Assembly (NCBI GenBank): GCA_937890445.1
Contig: CALACD010000040.1
Coordinates: forward strand, 1 to 35,214
Origin: an uncultured Acidimicrobiia bacterium
Lineage (GTDB): Bacteria > Actinomycetota > Acidimicrobiia > Acidimicrobiales > SZUA-35
Direction of reading: 5' to 3'
DNA: 35,214 nucleotides
Below the pieces are notes generated by a model. That model ran no database searches. It was not told the origin of the DNA and was given only the letters and a program-made list of their open reading frames with translations. A program made the translations under genes and the position numbers. Shown piece after piece: positions 1 to 9,962 of the stretch. Position 1 is the stretch's first letter. Each line of letters begins with the position of its first letter.

Positions 1-392
1 GTCACACCGAGGCCGGTGAACAATGTCATGATGATGCTGGCCGTGATGGCCGCCCGCATGCCGATGGGTTTCCGGCCTTCGACGACCGCCGTGAACAGCA
101 GCACGATGGCGGCCAGCGTCACGTCCGGGAGTCCACTGACCCACACCGCGATGGTGCCCGTGGTGCCGATGATCAGCGCTGCGATGGGCCAGATCCGTCG
201 AACGAAGACGGCTGCCCCGGGGGCGGCCATCAGGAACCAGATCGGACCGGGGGGAACCGCGATCTCCTGATACCCGGGTCGCTCGCTGATCTCGAGGCTG
301 ATCGCAGTCAGGAAACTGATGGCGATCAGCAGCGAGCCGAGCGCGAGATCGAAGAGGAGTCGCCGCCGATCGAAGTCGAGGATGGCGTGCAT
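1..392 (-). CDS. Partial (runs off left edge) multi-TM protein, resembles the N-terminal membrane domain of actinobacterial sensor histidine kinases
   Basis: Reverse-strand open frame MHAILDFDRRRLLFDLALGSLLIAISFLTAISLEISERPGYQEIAVPPGPIWFLMAAPGAAVFVRRIWPIAALIIGTTGTIAVWVSGLP..., ATG at 392, -10-like TACGGT 7 nt upstream; hydrophobic helices; no stop before the edge. Confidence 0.6.
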   Translation of the reverse strand, partial: MHAILDFDRRRLLFDLALGSLLIAISFLTAISLEISERPGYQEIAVPPGPIWFLMAAPGAAVFVRRIWPIAALIIGTTGTIAVWVSGLPDVTLAAIVLLFTAVVEGRKPIGMRAAITASIIMTLFTGLGV

Positions 393-508
393 CCGGCGAA
401 CCGTACCGGAATCGTCCCGCCTGGTCGTCCGCCCTCGGTAGGAGTGTGGCGGGCCTCCGTCCTCCGAAAGGACGAGGACGTTCCGAGGTCCCAGTAGACT
501 CTCTGACA

Positions 509-3500
509 GTGAAATGTACGTCGTGTGGCAGCGAATCATCCCCCGGGGCCAGGTTCTGCTCGACGTGCGGCGCTCCGCTCTCGGTCATTGAAGAAGAGCG
601 TCGAGTCGTCACGGTTCTCTTCGCCGACATCGTCGGGTTCACCGGATTGGCTGAGCATCTCGACCCCGAACAGGTCAAGCGACGGGTCGACGCCTGTTTC
701 GAGCGGTTGGCACTCGATATCACGTCCTTCGGAGGCGTCGTCGACAAGGTTCTCGGTGACGGGATCATCGCACTCTTCGGCGCGCCCGTGGCCCACGAGG
801 ATGATGCCGAGCGCGCCGTTCGAGCCGGGCTTCGCATGCAGCAGGCGGCGGCCTCGATGACCAGTGAATTCGCTCCTTCGCTGCAATTGCGCATCGGGAT
901 CAACACCGGTGAGGTATTGGTCGGGAACACCTCGACTGGCCGTGATTACACGGCCATGGGTGACGTCGTCAACAGTGCATCTCGATTCCAATCACTCGCA
1001 GATCCTGGCCAGGTGCTGGTCGGGGAAGCCACCCACACCGCGACCAAGGAGGCCATCTCCTATCACGACCTGGGCGAACTCGAGGTCAAGGGTCGGCAAG
1101 GCACGCTGCGGACGTGGGTCGCGCTCAGCGCGGTCCGTCCTCCTGGTTCACGCAGCCGACGGATTGCCGAGTTCGTGGGTCGCGAGTACGAGCTCAAGCT
1201 CCTGCATGCCCAGGCCGACCTGGCCTTCGCCCGCTCGCAAGCCCAGATCGCCACCGTCTTCGGAGAGGCCGGCGCAGGCAAGACCCGCTTGGTCGAGGAG
1301 GCCGCCGGGCAATTGGCATCGAGATTCGGGGCGCGGGTGCTCGAGGGTCGTTGCGTTCCCTACGGTGAGGCCAACGTGTGGTGGCCCTTCGCCGATGTGC
1401 TCCGTCATGTCTTCGGCCTCGAAACCGACAGCGCCGAGAACGATGCAGCAAACCTCGTCGAGGCCAGCCTGGCCAAGTACTACTCGACGCTGAGCGGCGT
1501 GCCGACGGGTGATCTGCATCGGATCCACACCGCACTCATGCATGCGCTGGGTTTCGCCACGCCGCTGCGCGGTGGTGACCGGCTCCGCAACCGGGCCGAG
1601 GTGACCTTGGCCATCACGCAGCTGATGTCGGTCGAGTTGGAGCGGCGGCCCGTCGTTCTGGTGCTCTCCGATGTCCACTGGGCGGCCGAGGGGGTCTGGC
1701 GACTGTTGCAGCATCTCCTGAACGAATTGTCGAGGTCTCGGCTCCTGGTCCTGGTGACGGCTCGGCGATCCGAGACCGATCGCGCGGTCGATGGTCGTTT
1801 CGGTTCGGTGAGCGTGGAACTCGGCCCGCTCGACAACGATGCGGCGCTGCAACTGGTGGCCAAGCTGGGTATCGAGCTGCCGGCGGATCAGGTCGAAGAG
1901 CTCATCGAACGCAGTGGCGGCAATCCGTTCTTCCTGGAAGAGTTGGCGATGCTGGTCTCGAACCGGTCCGAACCGGTGGCGGGCGCCATCGTGCCGACGC
2001 TGGATCAGATCCCGGACAACCTGAGGGGCATTCTGGCCGCCCGCCTCGATCGGCTTGCTCCTTCGGCCCGCAGCCTTCTGGAAGCTGCAGCGGTCCTGGG
2101 TCGGAGCAGTTCGGTCGACGCGTTGCGGATCATCGCCCGTGAGATGGGGATCAGCGAGGACATCAGCTCGGAGCTCGCCACACTCGAGACGGCCGATCTG
2201 GTCGCCGTCCATGGCAATCGCTACGAGTTCCTGTCCGATCTGGTTCGAGAGGTCGCGTACGCGACCATCACCAAGACGGTGCGAGCACAACGCCATGCCG
2301 GTATTGCCCGCTATCTCGAAGACACCCAGCAGGGCCCGGTGCGCAATTCGCGAGTTGTGGCCATCGCCCGCCACTATCGCGCCGCAGCCGAGTTGATTCG
2401 AGAGCTGCACGACGTGAGCGGGCTCGACACCGTCGAGATCGTGAGCAAGGCGTTGCAATGGCTCGACGATGCCGGTTGGCGGGCGCTCGAAGCCGGCGTC
2501 CCGAAGGACGCCATCGATTGGTTCGGCTCCGGCCTGGAGCTGAGCAATGACGACGAGTCGCAGGCCAGGTTCCTGCTCGGTCGGGCCAAGGCCCGGTGCG
2601 AGATCCGCGATGTCATCGGCACCCGCTCGGACCTCGAACGACTCGACGCTTTCAGTCGTCACGATCCGCTCCTGGCGGCTCAGGTGCTCGTCGTGAGTGG
2701 CGACATCGATCAGAAGGCCGGTGATCTCGACCGCTCGGCTGGCTTGTTGCGTGAAGCCGCCGATCGTCTCGAAGCGCTCGGTGAGGGTGGCCATCAGGCC
2801 CTGGCATTGCGTCTGCTGGGCCGGACCGAGATGCTGCGCGGCGATGAGCCGATGGCGCTTCAGGCCTTCAATGCGGCCCGAGAGGTGGCCGCAGCGTCGG
2901 GGAATCCTCGAGAGCTGGCCTGGACGGTGCAGAGCCTCGCCTGGTTCGCCTTCCGCGCCGGGCGGGTCACCGAGGCCAGCGCGTTCGTCGTCGAGGCCAA
3001 GGCCCTCTTCGAGGAGCTCGATGATCGGGGCGGTCTGGCTTGGACCAAGGGAGTCGAGGCCTGGGTCGCGTTCCACGAGGGCGACTGGGAGCTGGCGAAG
3101 ACCTTGGTGGCCGAGGTGCTGCCCGAGACCAGACGCCGGGGAGATCCGTGGGCGGAAGCAATCATGTTGAGTCTGGAGACCTCGATGGCGTTGTGGTCGG
3201 GGGAGTCGAGGCGGGCCCTGGAACTTGCTCGTGAGACCCAGGCCCTGGCCGAGAAGGCCGACGAGTTCTCCCTTGCCGTACAGGTGCGAGCGCTCGAAGG
3301 CCGAGCGCTGATCTCCAGAGGTCGAGTATTGGAGGGGATCGGTGCGCTCGAGCAGTCGTTTGCCCTGTCGGACCGTGCTGGTGATGACGAGAGCCGCCGG
3401 ATCGCCGTGAGCAGCAACTGCGCAGCGTCGGTCCGGTTGGGCGACCCCGAGCGAGTGATCCGGTGGGCTGCTCGATTCGATGGTGCGCTCGGCGACCCAA

Positions 3501-4006
3501 CCGTGGTCGGCGAGAGCGATTTGTCGGTGTCGCTCGCCTTGGCGTTGCTGCAGCGAGGTGCCGTCGACGAGGCCTCGAGCCAGATCTCGTGGATCGACTC
3601 GTTCGAAGGCGACCGACGGGTGAACAGTTACGGCCAAGCGGTGGGGGCGATTGTTGCCAGTGCCCTGGACGAGCGCGAACTCGCCGTTTCCAAGGCCTCG
3701 ACCGTGCTCGAAGGCCCGTCGACGTATCTCGATCGGACCATGGCTCGGTTGGCGCTCGCTGCGGTTGCCTATCGGATGGGTGATGCCGATGGATTCGATC
3801 TCAACCTGGACGAGGCCCGCGCCATTCTCGTGGTCACCGATGACCTGGTCACGCCGCTGATCGTCGATCTGTTCGCCGCCGTGGGCGGACGAGGGGATGT
3901 TGACGGGGCCGAGGCGGCGTTGCGCCTGCTGTCGATCGATCCGACTGGCTGGCGCAACGCTTGGAGCCTCGCCACCGGTGTCACACCGGCGATTTCGTCA
4001 CCCTGA
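509..4006 (+). CDS. Adenylate/guanylate cyclase with N-terminal zinc ribbon, AAA ATPase and TPR-like C-terminal region (ORF track start 446; GTG 509 preferred)
   Basis: CTSCGSESSPGARFCSTCGAPL zinc ribbon; class III cyclase segment RRVVTVLFADIVGFTGL...VLGDGIIALFGAP...GINTGEVLVGN...DVVNSASR; Walker A GEAGAGKT; TAGACT 8 nt before GTG 509. Confidence 0.9.
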   Translation: MKCTSCGSESSPGARFCSTCGAPLSVIEEERRVVTVLFADIVGFTGLAEHLDPEQVKRRVDACFERLALDITSFGGVVDKVLGDGIIALFGAPVAHEDDAERAVRAGLRMQQAAASMTSEFAPSLQLRIGINTGEVLVGNTSTGRDYTAMGDVVNSASRFQSLADPGQVLVGEATHTATKEAISYHDLGELEVKGRQGTLRTWVALSAVRPPGSRSRRIAEFVGREYELKLLHAQADLAFARSQAQIATVFGEAGAGKTRLVEEAAGQLASRFGARVLEGRCVPYGEANVWWPFADVLRHVFGLETDSAENDAANLVEASLAKYYSTLSGVPTGDLHRIHTALMHALGFATPLRGGDRLRNRAEVTLAITQLMSVELERRPVVLVLSDVHWAAEGVWRLLQHLLNELSRSRLLVLVTARRSETDRAVDGRFGSVSVELGPLDNDAALQLVAKLGIELPADQVEELIERSGGNPFFLEELAMLVSNRSEPVAGAIVPTLDQIPDNLRGILAARLDRLAPSARSLLEAAAVLGRSSSVDALRIIAREMGISEDISSELATLETADLVAVHGNRYEFLSDLVREVAYATITKTVRAQRHAGIARYLEDTQQGPVRNSRVVAIARHYRAAAELIRELHDVSGLDTVEIVSKALQWLDDAGWRALEAGVPKDAIDWFGSGLELSNDDESQARFLLGRAKARCEIRDVIGTRSDLERLDAFSRHDPLLAAQVLVVSGDIDQKAGDLDRSAGLLREAADRLEALGEGGHQALALRLLGRTEMLRGDEPMALQAFNAAREVAAASGNPRELAWTVQSLAWFAFRAGRVTEASAFVVEAKALFEELDDRGGLAWTKGVEAWVAFHEGDWELAKTLVAEVLPETRRRGDPWAEAIMLSLETSMALWSGESRRALELARETQALAEKADEFSLAVQVRALEGRALISRGRVLEGIGALEQSFALSDRAGDDESRRIAVSSNCAASVRLGDPERVIRWAARFDGALGDPTVVGESDLSVSLALALLQRGAVDEASSQISWIDSFEGDRRVNSYGQAVGAIVASALDERELAVSKASTVLEGPSTYLDRTMARLALAAVAYRMGDADGFDLNLDEARAILVVTDDLVTPLIVDLFAAVGGRGDVDGAEAALRLLSIDPTGWRNAWSLATGVTPAISSP

Positions 4007-4613
4007 GATAGGGCTTCTGCTCGTCCCAGCCGCCGGGGAAGAGTTCCTTCGCTTCCTCGTTGGAGAGCGCAGGCACGATGATCACATCGTCGCCCTTGGT
4101 CCAGTTGACCGGTGTCGCGACCCTGTAGCCGTCGGTCAGCTGGAGCGAATCGATCACACGGAGGATCTCGTCGAAGTTGCGGCCCGTCGACGCCGGGTAG
4201 GTCAGCGTGAGGCGGACCTTGTTGGCCGGGTCGATCACGAAGACGGAGCGAACGGTCATGGTGTCGTTGGCATTGGGGTGAATCATGTCGTAGAGGTCGG
4301 CAACGACCCGATCGGGATCGCCGATCATGGGGAAGTTGACCGCCGTGCCCTGGGTCTCCTCGATGTCCTTTGCCCATTCGGCATGGCGGTCGATGGGGTC
4401 GACGCTGAGGCCGATGACCTTGACACCGCGGGCGGCGAACTCGCTCGAGAGCTTTGCCGTGTAGCCCAGCTCGGTTGTGCACACCGGCGTGAAGTCCTTC
4501 GGATGCGAGAACAGCACGCCCCACGAGCCTTCCTTCCAGGTGTGGAAGGTGATGGTTCCCTCGGTGGTGTCGGTCGTGAAGTCGGGTGCGATATCGCCAA
4601 GTCGTAAAGCCAT
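3981..4613 (-). CDS. 1-Cys (Prx6-type) peroxiredoxin
   Basis: LFSHPKDFTPVCTTELG peroxidatic motif and Prx6-like C-terminal region. Confidence 0.92.
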   Translation of the reverse strand: MALRLGDIAPDFTTDTTEGTITFHTWKEGSWGVLFSHPKDFTPVCTTELGYTAKLSSEFAARGVKVIGLSVDPIDRHAEWAKDIEETQGTAVNFPMIGDPDRVVADLYDMIHPNANDTMTVRSVFVIDPANKVRLTLTYPASTGRNFDEILRVIDSLQLTDGYRVATPVNWTKGDDVIIVPALSNEEAKELFPGGWDEQKPYLRVTKSPV

Positions 4614-4731
4614 GGCGACAGGGTAAAGGGATTTCGGGAAAAGCTGATCGGTTTAGTCGGATTTAACGACTTCATTTGGCGTCCGTGCCTGTTGCTGACG
4701 CAGTCGAGGACCGCCAGAACGAGGAATCGGG

Positions 4732-5946
4732 TCAGACGGGGTGGGTGGCGAGTCGAGTCACGATCTGGTCACCGATTGCCAGCGACGCCGTGGCCGCAGG
4801 AGAAGGAGCGTTGAGGACGTTCACGACTCGTTTGGTCTCGGCCCACACGAAATCGTCCAGTAGTGCCCCTTGTCGAGATACGGCCTGGGCCCGAACGCCG
4901 GCCGGCGACGCGACGAGATCCTCGATCTGGACCTCGGGCACGAGCCGTTGGAGGGCCGTCACGAATGCCTTCTTCGACAGCGAGCGGTAGTACTCACCCA
5001 TACCGGTACGCCAGTAGTTCTTGGCCAGCCGCCACCAGCCTGGATTGGCCAGAACCTCGGCCAGGTCCTTGCCGTTGATGTCGCCCCAGGTGTACCCCTC
5101 TCGAGCGAGTGCCAGAACGGCGTTGGGTCCGGCATGGATCGAGTCGTCGATCATTCGGGTCAGATGCACTCCGAGGAAGGGGAAGTCGGGGTCGGGTACG
5201 GGATAGATCAGCGTCTTCACCAGGAACCTCCGATGTTCGGCCAGTTCGTAGTACTCACCTCGGAACGGCATGATCCGCTCGGTGGTGGAAGGATCGGTGA
5301 ACCGGGCCAATCGATCGCTGTGCAGGCCACCGCAGGTGATGACGAGATCGGCTTCGATGTCGCCGCCGGTGGTGGAGACCCGCACCGAATCGGAACGCTC
5401 GTCGATGCCGGTCACGGTAGTGGCCATGCGGATATCGGCGCCGATGCCGGTCAGGAGGCCAGCCAGGGTCCGGCAGACCTGCTTGTAGTCGGTGATCCCG
5501 GAGCTGGGCACGTGGAGAGCAGTGAAGCCGGCCGCGTGGGGCTCGATCTCGCGGAGTTCTTCCTTCCCGATGCGTCGAACTCCTACGCCGTTGGCGGCCG
5601 CTCGTTCTTCGAGGATGTCCAAACGTGGCACGTCTTCATGGCGAGTGGCCACGATCACCTTGCCGCACACGTCGTGTTTGATCCCGTGTTCTTCGCAGAA
5701 GCGGACCATCTCGGCCCGTCCCTCGGTGCAGGTCTTGGCCTTGAGGCTGCCGGGCTTGTAGTAGATGCCCGAGTGCAGCACACCCGAGTTGTGGCCCGTC
5801 TGGTGAGAGGCGAGGTCTGCTTCCTTCTCGACCAGGATGATCTTTGCATCGGGGCGCTGACCGTGCAGTTTCCAGCCGGTCGCCAAGCCAACGATGCCAC
5901 CCCCGACGATCACGATCGTTTCTTGTTTGTGCTCTACAGAAGTCAT
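4732..5946 (-). CDS. lhgO: L-2-hydroxyglutarate oxidase / FAD-dependent oxidoreductase
   Basis: IVIVGGGIVGLATGWKL FAD motif; SHQTGHNSGVLHSGIYYKPGSLKAKTC; FRGEYYEL; SD AGGAAACC before ATG. Confidence 0.9.
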   Translation of the reverse strand: MTSVEHKQETIVIVGGGIVGLATGWKLHGQRPDAKIILVEKEADLASHQTGHNSGVLHSGIYYKPGSLKAKTCTEGRAEMVRFCEEHGIKHDVCGKVIVATRHEDVPRLDILEERAAANGVGVRRIGKEELREIEPHAAGFTALHVPSSGITDYKQVCRTLAGLLTGIGADIRMATTVTGIDERSDSVRVSTTGGDIEADLVITCGGLHSDRLARFTDPSTTERIMPFRGEYYELAEHRRFLVKTLIYPVPDPDFPFLGVHLTRMIDDSIHAGPNAVLALAREGYTWGDINGKDLAEVLANPGWWRLAKNYWRTGMGEYYRSLSKKAFVTALQRLVPEVQIEDLVASPAGVRAQAVSRQGALLDDFVWAETKRVVNVLNAPSPAATASLAIGDQIVTRLATHPV

Positions 5947-6063
5947 GGTTTCCTCATGGCTCGATGGCCTCGGCGGATGGCGACGGACAGCAACGCCCGT
6001 TCTCGGTTTCCGGACGTTTCCTCCATCATCGGACGATGTGTCACCGGAATCAACCGATCCGGG

Positions 6064-6465
6064 TCACCCGTCGGTCGAGCTGTCGGGGGAAGTGGAAGAA
6101 GCATCGCTGGTCGAGTCGACGTTGGCAGCGATGCTCGGGGGAGGAATCGCGATCTGCTGACCGACCTTGATGCTGTCCACGTCCGAGATGGCGTTGAAGT
6201 CGGCCAACGCCGAAGTACTGATGCCGAAACGCTGGGCGATGACGGACAACGAGTCGCCCGGCTGGATGACGTAGGTGACCTCGGTTGGGGCCGTCGTTGT
6301 CGTTGTCTCGGCAACGGGAGGCGCGGTGGTCGACGGTGTTGTGGGCGGCGTTTCGGCTGCGGTTTCGTCGGGTGCCGACCGCCCGCATCCGGTGACCGCG
6401 ATGACCAGCGCCATGCACAACCCGGTCATCGCCGGACGAACGTCGAACTTCTGTCGATGATGCAT
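6064..6465 (-). CDS. LysM-domain lipoprotein
   Basis: Lipobox-like VIAVTGCG, Thr/Pro linker, LysM core TYVIQPGDSLSVIAQRFGISTSALADFNAI...VGQQIAIP; SD GAGGAG upstream. Confidence 0.85.
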   Translation of the reverse strand: MHHRQKFDVRPAMTGLCMALVIAVTGCGRSAPDETAAETPPTTPSTTAPPVAETTTTTAPTEVTYVIQPGDSLSVIAQRFGISTSALADFNAISDVDSIKVGQQIAIPPPSIAANVDSTSDASSTSPDSSTDG

Positions 6466-6570
6466 GGTCGCTCCTCGTTCGTGATCGGTTCGTCTGGGGA
6501 GTCAAGGCCCCAGAGGACGCTGATGCTCGGTCGACGCACCGCAGCTTAATTGGTGGGCTGTGCCCTGGGT

Positions 6571-7692
6571 TCAACGCTCGCCGGAGCCCGATTTGCGGCG
6601 ACGGTCCGCAGATCGCTTCTTGGCCTTCGGGTTCGAGCGTTCGGCATCGCGACGATGCTCGGCATCGGCGCGATCTCGTGACTCGTGGCGTCGCTCGAAG
6701 TCCAAGAGTTGCTCGTCCTGCTGGGCCAGCTCGGCATTGAGCTGAATCCAGTGCTCGAGTCGCCGTTCGTTGATCAGGCCGTCCATCCGGGCCGCCCGGA
6801 TGGCGCATCCCGGTTCTTGGTTGTGTGCGCAGTTGCCGAATCGGCATTCGGACGCAGCCTCGGCGATCTCCGGGAAGGTCTTCGCCAACCCGACATGGGC
6901 TTGCCAGAGGCCGACCTCTCGAATGCCAGGAGTGTCGATCACGATTCCGCCATCGGGAAGCGGGATGAGGTCCCGGGTCACGGTCGTGTGTCGTCCGCGT
7001 TTGTCGGTGGCGCGAACCTGGCCGGTCCGTTGGACTGCCCCCCCTGACAGTTCGTTGACCAGCGTGGATTTGCCGATACCCGACAGCCCGATCAGGGCCA
7101 CGGTTCGGGCCGCGGTGAACCGAGCCCGAATTCGATCGATGTTACGACCGGTCACGGTCGAGATGGCCAGCGTCTCCACACCGGGAGCAACCGTCTGGAT
7201 CGAGCGAACGGCTTCCTCGTGATGGGCTACCTCGTCCGCCTTCGTCAGCAGGACGAACGGTCGGGCCCCGCTCTCCCAGGCAATGACGAGTTGTCGTTCG
7301 AGGCGTCGGAGGTTCACCGGCCGGTCGAGTCCGTGCATCACGAACACGTCGTCCACGTTGGCTGCCAGGACCTGGGGCTCGGGAATCGGCCCGGGCGCTC
7401 GTCGAGCCAGCGCCGTGCGACGCTTGGCGATGCCGCTGATCGACGGTCCGTCTTCCGGGCTGTCCACGATGGTCACGAAGTCGCCCGTGGCCGGCGCCAG
7501 ATCGTTTGCCGACCGCACCGAGCTCGATGCAACGGTGATGGCGTCCGATCCGTTGTACACCACCGAGAATCCGCGGCTGGCCCGACCGATCCTGCCGACC
7601 TGGTCATGGGCCGACTTGTCGGCCCACCGTTGAAGAGTCGTTGTCCAGCCGAGTTGTGTCAGATTCGGATGCGTGTCGGGGAGCTTGGCCAT
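6571..7692 (-). CDS. rsgA: Small ribosomal subunit biogenesis GTPase RsgA
   Basis: Circularly permuted G motifs LLTKADE, GLSGIGKSTLVN, DTPGIRE; C-rich zinc motif CRFGNCAHNQEPGCAI. Confidence 0.93.
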   Translation of the reverse strand: MAKLPDTHPNLTQLGWTTTLQRWADKSAHDQVGRIGRASRGFSVVYNGSDAITVASSSVRSANDLAPATGDFVTIVDSPEDGPSISGIAKRRTALARRAPGPIPEPQVLAANVDDVFVMHGLDRPVNLRRLERQLVIAWESGARPFVLLTKADEVAHHEEAVRSIQTVAPGVETLAISTVTGRNIDRIRARFTAARTVALIGLSGIGKSTLVNELSGGAVQRTGQVRATDKRGRHTTVTRDLIPLPDGGIVIDTPGIREVGLWQAHVGLAKTFPEIAEAASECRFGNCAHNQEPGCAIRAARMDGLINERRLEHWIQLNAELAQQDEQLLDFERRHESRDRADAEHRRDAERSNPKAKKRSADRRRKSGSGER

Positions 7693-7754
7693 GGGGGATC
7701 AGCGGGAGTGGGCCGGAACGGGCTGAACGGCGAGGGAAACGATGTCGACCTTCG

Positions 7755-9884
7755 TCATCGATCGGCCCCCACTGACTGTTCGAGGAACTCTAGCTGGACT
7801 AATAGCAAATTCTTGGCGATCGATTCCTGCGGCGTCATGTGGGTGACACCCGAGAGCGGCAGGACCGAATGAGGCCGACCTGCGCCCAGCAACGCCGTCG
7901 ACAGTTGCAGGGTGTGAGCGGCAACCACATTGTCATCGGCCAGGCCATGGATGAGCAGGAGAGGGCGGGTCAGCCGATCGGCTTCGAGGATCAGATCGGT
8001 CGTGTCGTAGTGCTGGGGGTAGGTCTCGGGATGCCCCAGGTAACGTTCGGTGTAGTGCGTGTCGTAGAGACGCCAGCTGGTGACAGGTGCGCCGGCGATG
8101 GCGGCATGGATCCGGTCGGGTCGACGCAGAACGGCCAGGGCCGCCAGGTAGCCGCCGAACGACCAGCCACGAATGGCCACCCGCGACAGATCGAGCAGGC
8201 CGGTGTCCTGGGCGATCCGATCCAGGGCCGTGATCTGATCGTCGAGTACCGGTTGGGCCAGATCTCCCCAGACAGCCCGTTCGAAACGAGGGCCGCGCCC
8301 CGGGGTGCCACGACCATCGGTGACCACCACGGCGAAACCCTGGTCGGCGAACCACTGGGAGACCAGGTGAGGGGCGTGTGCCTTGAGGACTCGCTGGGCA
8401 TGGGGCCCGCCGTAGGGGTCGAGCAGGACCGGCAGCGGCGTCGTTCCGTCGTGATCAGGCGGGAAGAAGACGGCCGAACGCAGGTCGTCGCCCGAGCCGA
8501 CGAAACGGGGCCGGGCAACGATCGTGGGGGGCTCGGCGAAGCTTCGTATTCGCGGTCCGTCGACGCCGATTCCAGCCACCGAGGCTGGTTCCTGCGGTGT
8601 CGCCGACAGCACCACCATGGTTCCGCCGCCGATCACCGCGTGATGCGTGCCCGGTGCCGAGGTGACCATGGTGGTCCCCGAACCGTCCACGGCGACCACG
8701 GCGACGTGGATTTCGGTGGGGTCGGTCCACACCGTGACCATGATGCCCCCGGCAACATCGCCGAGGACGGATCGAACGTTCACGTCGGGCGAGCTGATGA
8801 TGCGCCCGTCGAGGCACAATGCACGAACACCGCCGTTCCCGGTGTCGTCGGGTTCGGTGGTGCGATCCTCGATCGTCACGAGGCCATGGTCGGTCCACCG
8901 AGGTGCGCCCGGCATCAACTCGACCCAGACCGGATCGGTGATGCGGTGCATCTCGGTGAGTTCCCCGACGGTATGACCGTCGTCGCCGAGGTCGAGTGCT
9001 GCGATGCTGACCAGTCGCTGGTCTCGGGTCTGGCGGACGATCAGTGGCGGGCGATCCTCGACCCAGACGACATCGGCCAAGTACTCGAAGTCTTCGCCCT
9101 CCTCCTCGCCCCGTGTCCAGCCGACTTCCTGGGTCGCTCCCCCGAGATCGGTCAGTACCAGCCCGACCCGGGCATTGCCCGATCCGGCTGCCGGGTAGCG
9201 GATCGGCACCGGAGGGGTGGCCGGTCGGGCAGGGTCACCGATCCACCATTCGCTGACGGGTCCCTGATCGACATGGGCCACCAGCAGCTGTTGGCCGTCA
9301 GGTGACCACCAGTAGCCGTGCGAGCGGCCCATTTCCTCGGCTGCGATGAACTCGGCCCGACCCCAGGACGTGAGGATGTCGTCGTCGCCCAGGAGACGGC
9401 GATCACTGCCAGGGGCTTCGGGATCGGTCAAGCGCAGCTCGTCCCCGCTGACGTAGGCGATGATCGTGCCGGTGGGATCGAAACGAGGATCGAAGACCGC
9501 ATCGGCTGTCTCCACGATGGTGGTCTTGCCCGTGTCCAGATCGGCTACGAACAGTGATCCGGCGAGAGCGAACGCAGCTCGTTGGGCCGACGCGTCGGTC
9601 GAGTAGGCCACGATCCCACTGGCGGACTCCCGGGCTCGCTCTCGGCGGGCGCGCTCGGCCGCTGGCAGCGCGTCGCTTCCGTCACTCAGCAGCCCAGGAT
9701 CGACGAGCAACGTTTCTTCGCCGGTGGCGACGTCGAAACGCCAGAGACACAGCAGCGGATCCCGACCCGAGCGCGACCGTAGGAAGTAGACCTGATCGCC
9801 CGAAGGGGAGACGACGAAGTTGCGGGGCACCCCGAGCGTGAAGCGGCGGGTAGCGGCGTATTGGGAAGGAAAGTCCACGGGCAT
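7755..9884 (-). CDS. S9 family (DPP IV-like) prolyl oligopeptidase
   Basis: GWSFGGYLA nucleophile motif, HGLADDNV Asp, SGVTHMT His; N-terminal beta-propeller-like region. Confidence 0.9.
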   Translation of the reverse strand: MPVDFPSQYAATRRFTLGVPRNFVVSPSGDQVYFLRSRSGRDPLLCLWRFDVATGEETLLVDPGLLSDGSDALPAAERARRERARESASGIVAYSTDASAQRAAFALAGSLFVADLDTGKTTIVETADAVFDPRFDPTGTIIAYVSGDELRLTDPEAPGSDRRLLGDDDILTSWGRAEFIAAEEMGRSHGYWWSPDGQQLLVAHVDQGPVSEWWIGDPARPATPPVPIRYPAAGSGNARVGLVLTDLGGATQEVGWTRGEEEGEDFEYLADVVWVEDRPPLIVRQTRDQRLVSIAALDLGDDGHTVGELTEMHRITDPVWVELMPGAPRWTDHGLVTIEDRTTEPDDTGNGGVRALCLDGRIISSPDVNVRSVLGDVAGGIMVTVWTDPTEIHVAVVAVDGSGTTMVTSAPGTHHAVIGGGTMVVLSATPQEPASVAGIGVDGPRIRSFAEPPTIVARPRFVGSGDDLRSAVFFPPDHDGTTPLPVLLDPYGGPHAQRVLKAHAPHLVSQWFADQGFAVVVTDGRGTPGRGPRFERAVWGDLAQPVLDDQITALDRIAQDTGLLDLSRVAIRGWSFGGYLAALAVLRRPDRIHAAIAGAPVTSWRLYDTHYTERYLGHPETYPQHYDTTDLILEADRLTRPLLLIHGLADDNVVAAHTLQLSTALLGAGRPHSVLPLSGVTHMTPQESIAKNLLLVQLEFLEQSVGADR

Positions 9885-9962
9885 GGGGTGTTTGGTCGGA
9901 GGTCACGATCGAGCGATCGCAACGTTCGTTCGAGTGGTTCGAGCGGAACCGTGCGAAGGACG

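Noticed and set aside
1148-3637. 829-aa antisense ORF opposite the cyclase/AAA gene
   Set aside because: Low-complexity Arg/Gln/His-rich translation with no recognisable motif; typical shadow ORF of GC-rich coding DNA.
6494-6513. CTGGGG-N8-CCCCAG hairpin between rsgA and the LysM gene
   Set aside because: Short stem, no poly-T; cannot distinguish terminator from chance.
4870-6549. 559-aa + strand ORF across lhgO and the LysM gene
   Set aside because: Antisense to two well-supported minus-strand genes; translation lacks family features.
7839-9305. 488-aa + strand ORF opposite the S9 peptidase
   Set aside because: Shadow ORF; the peptidase triad motifs are on the minus strand.
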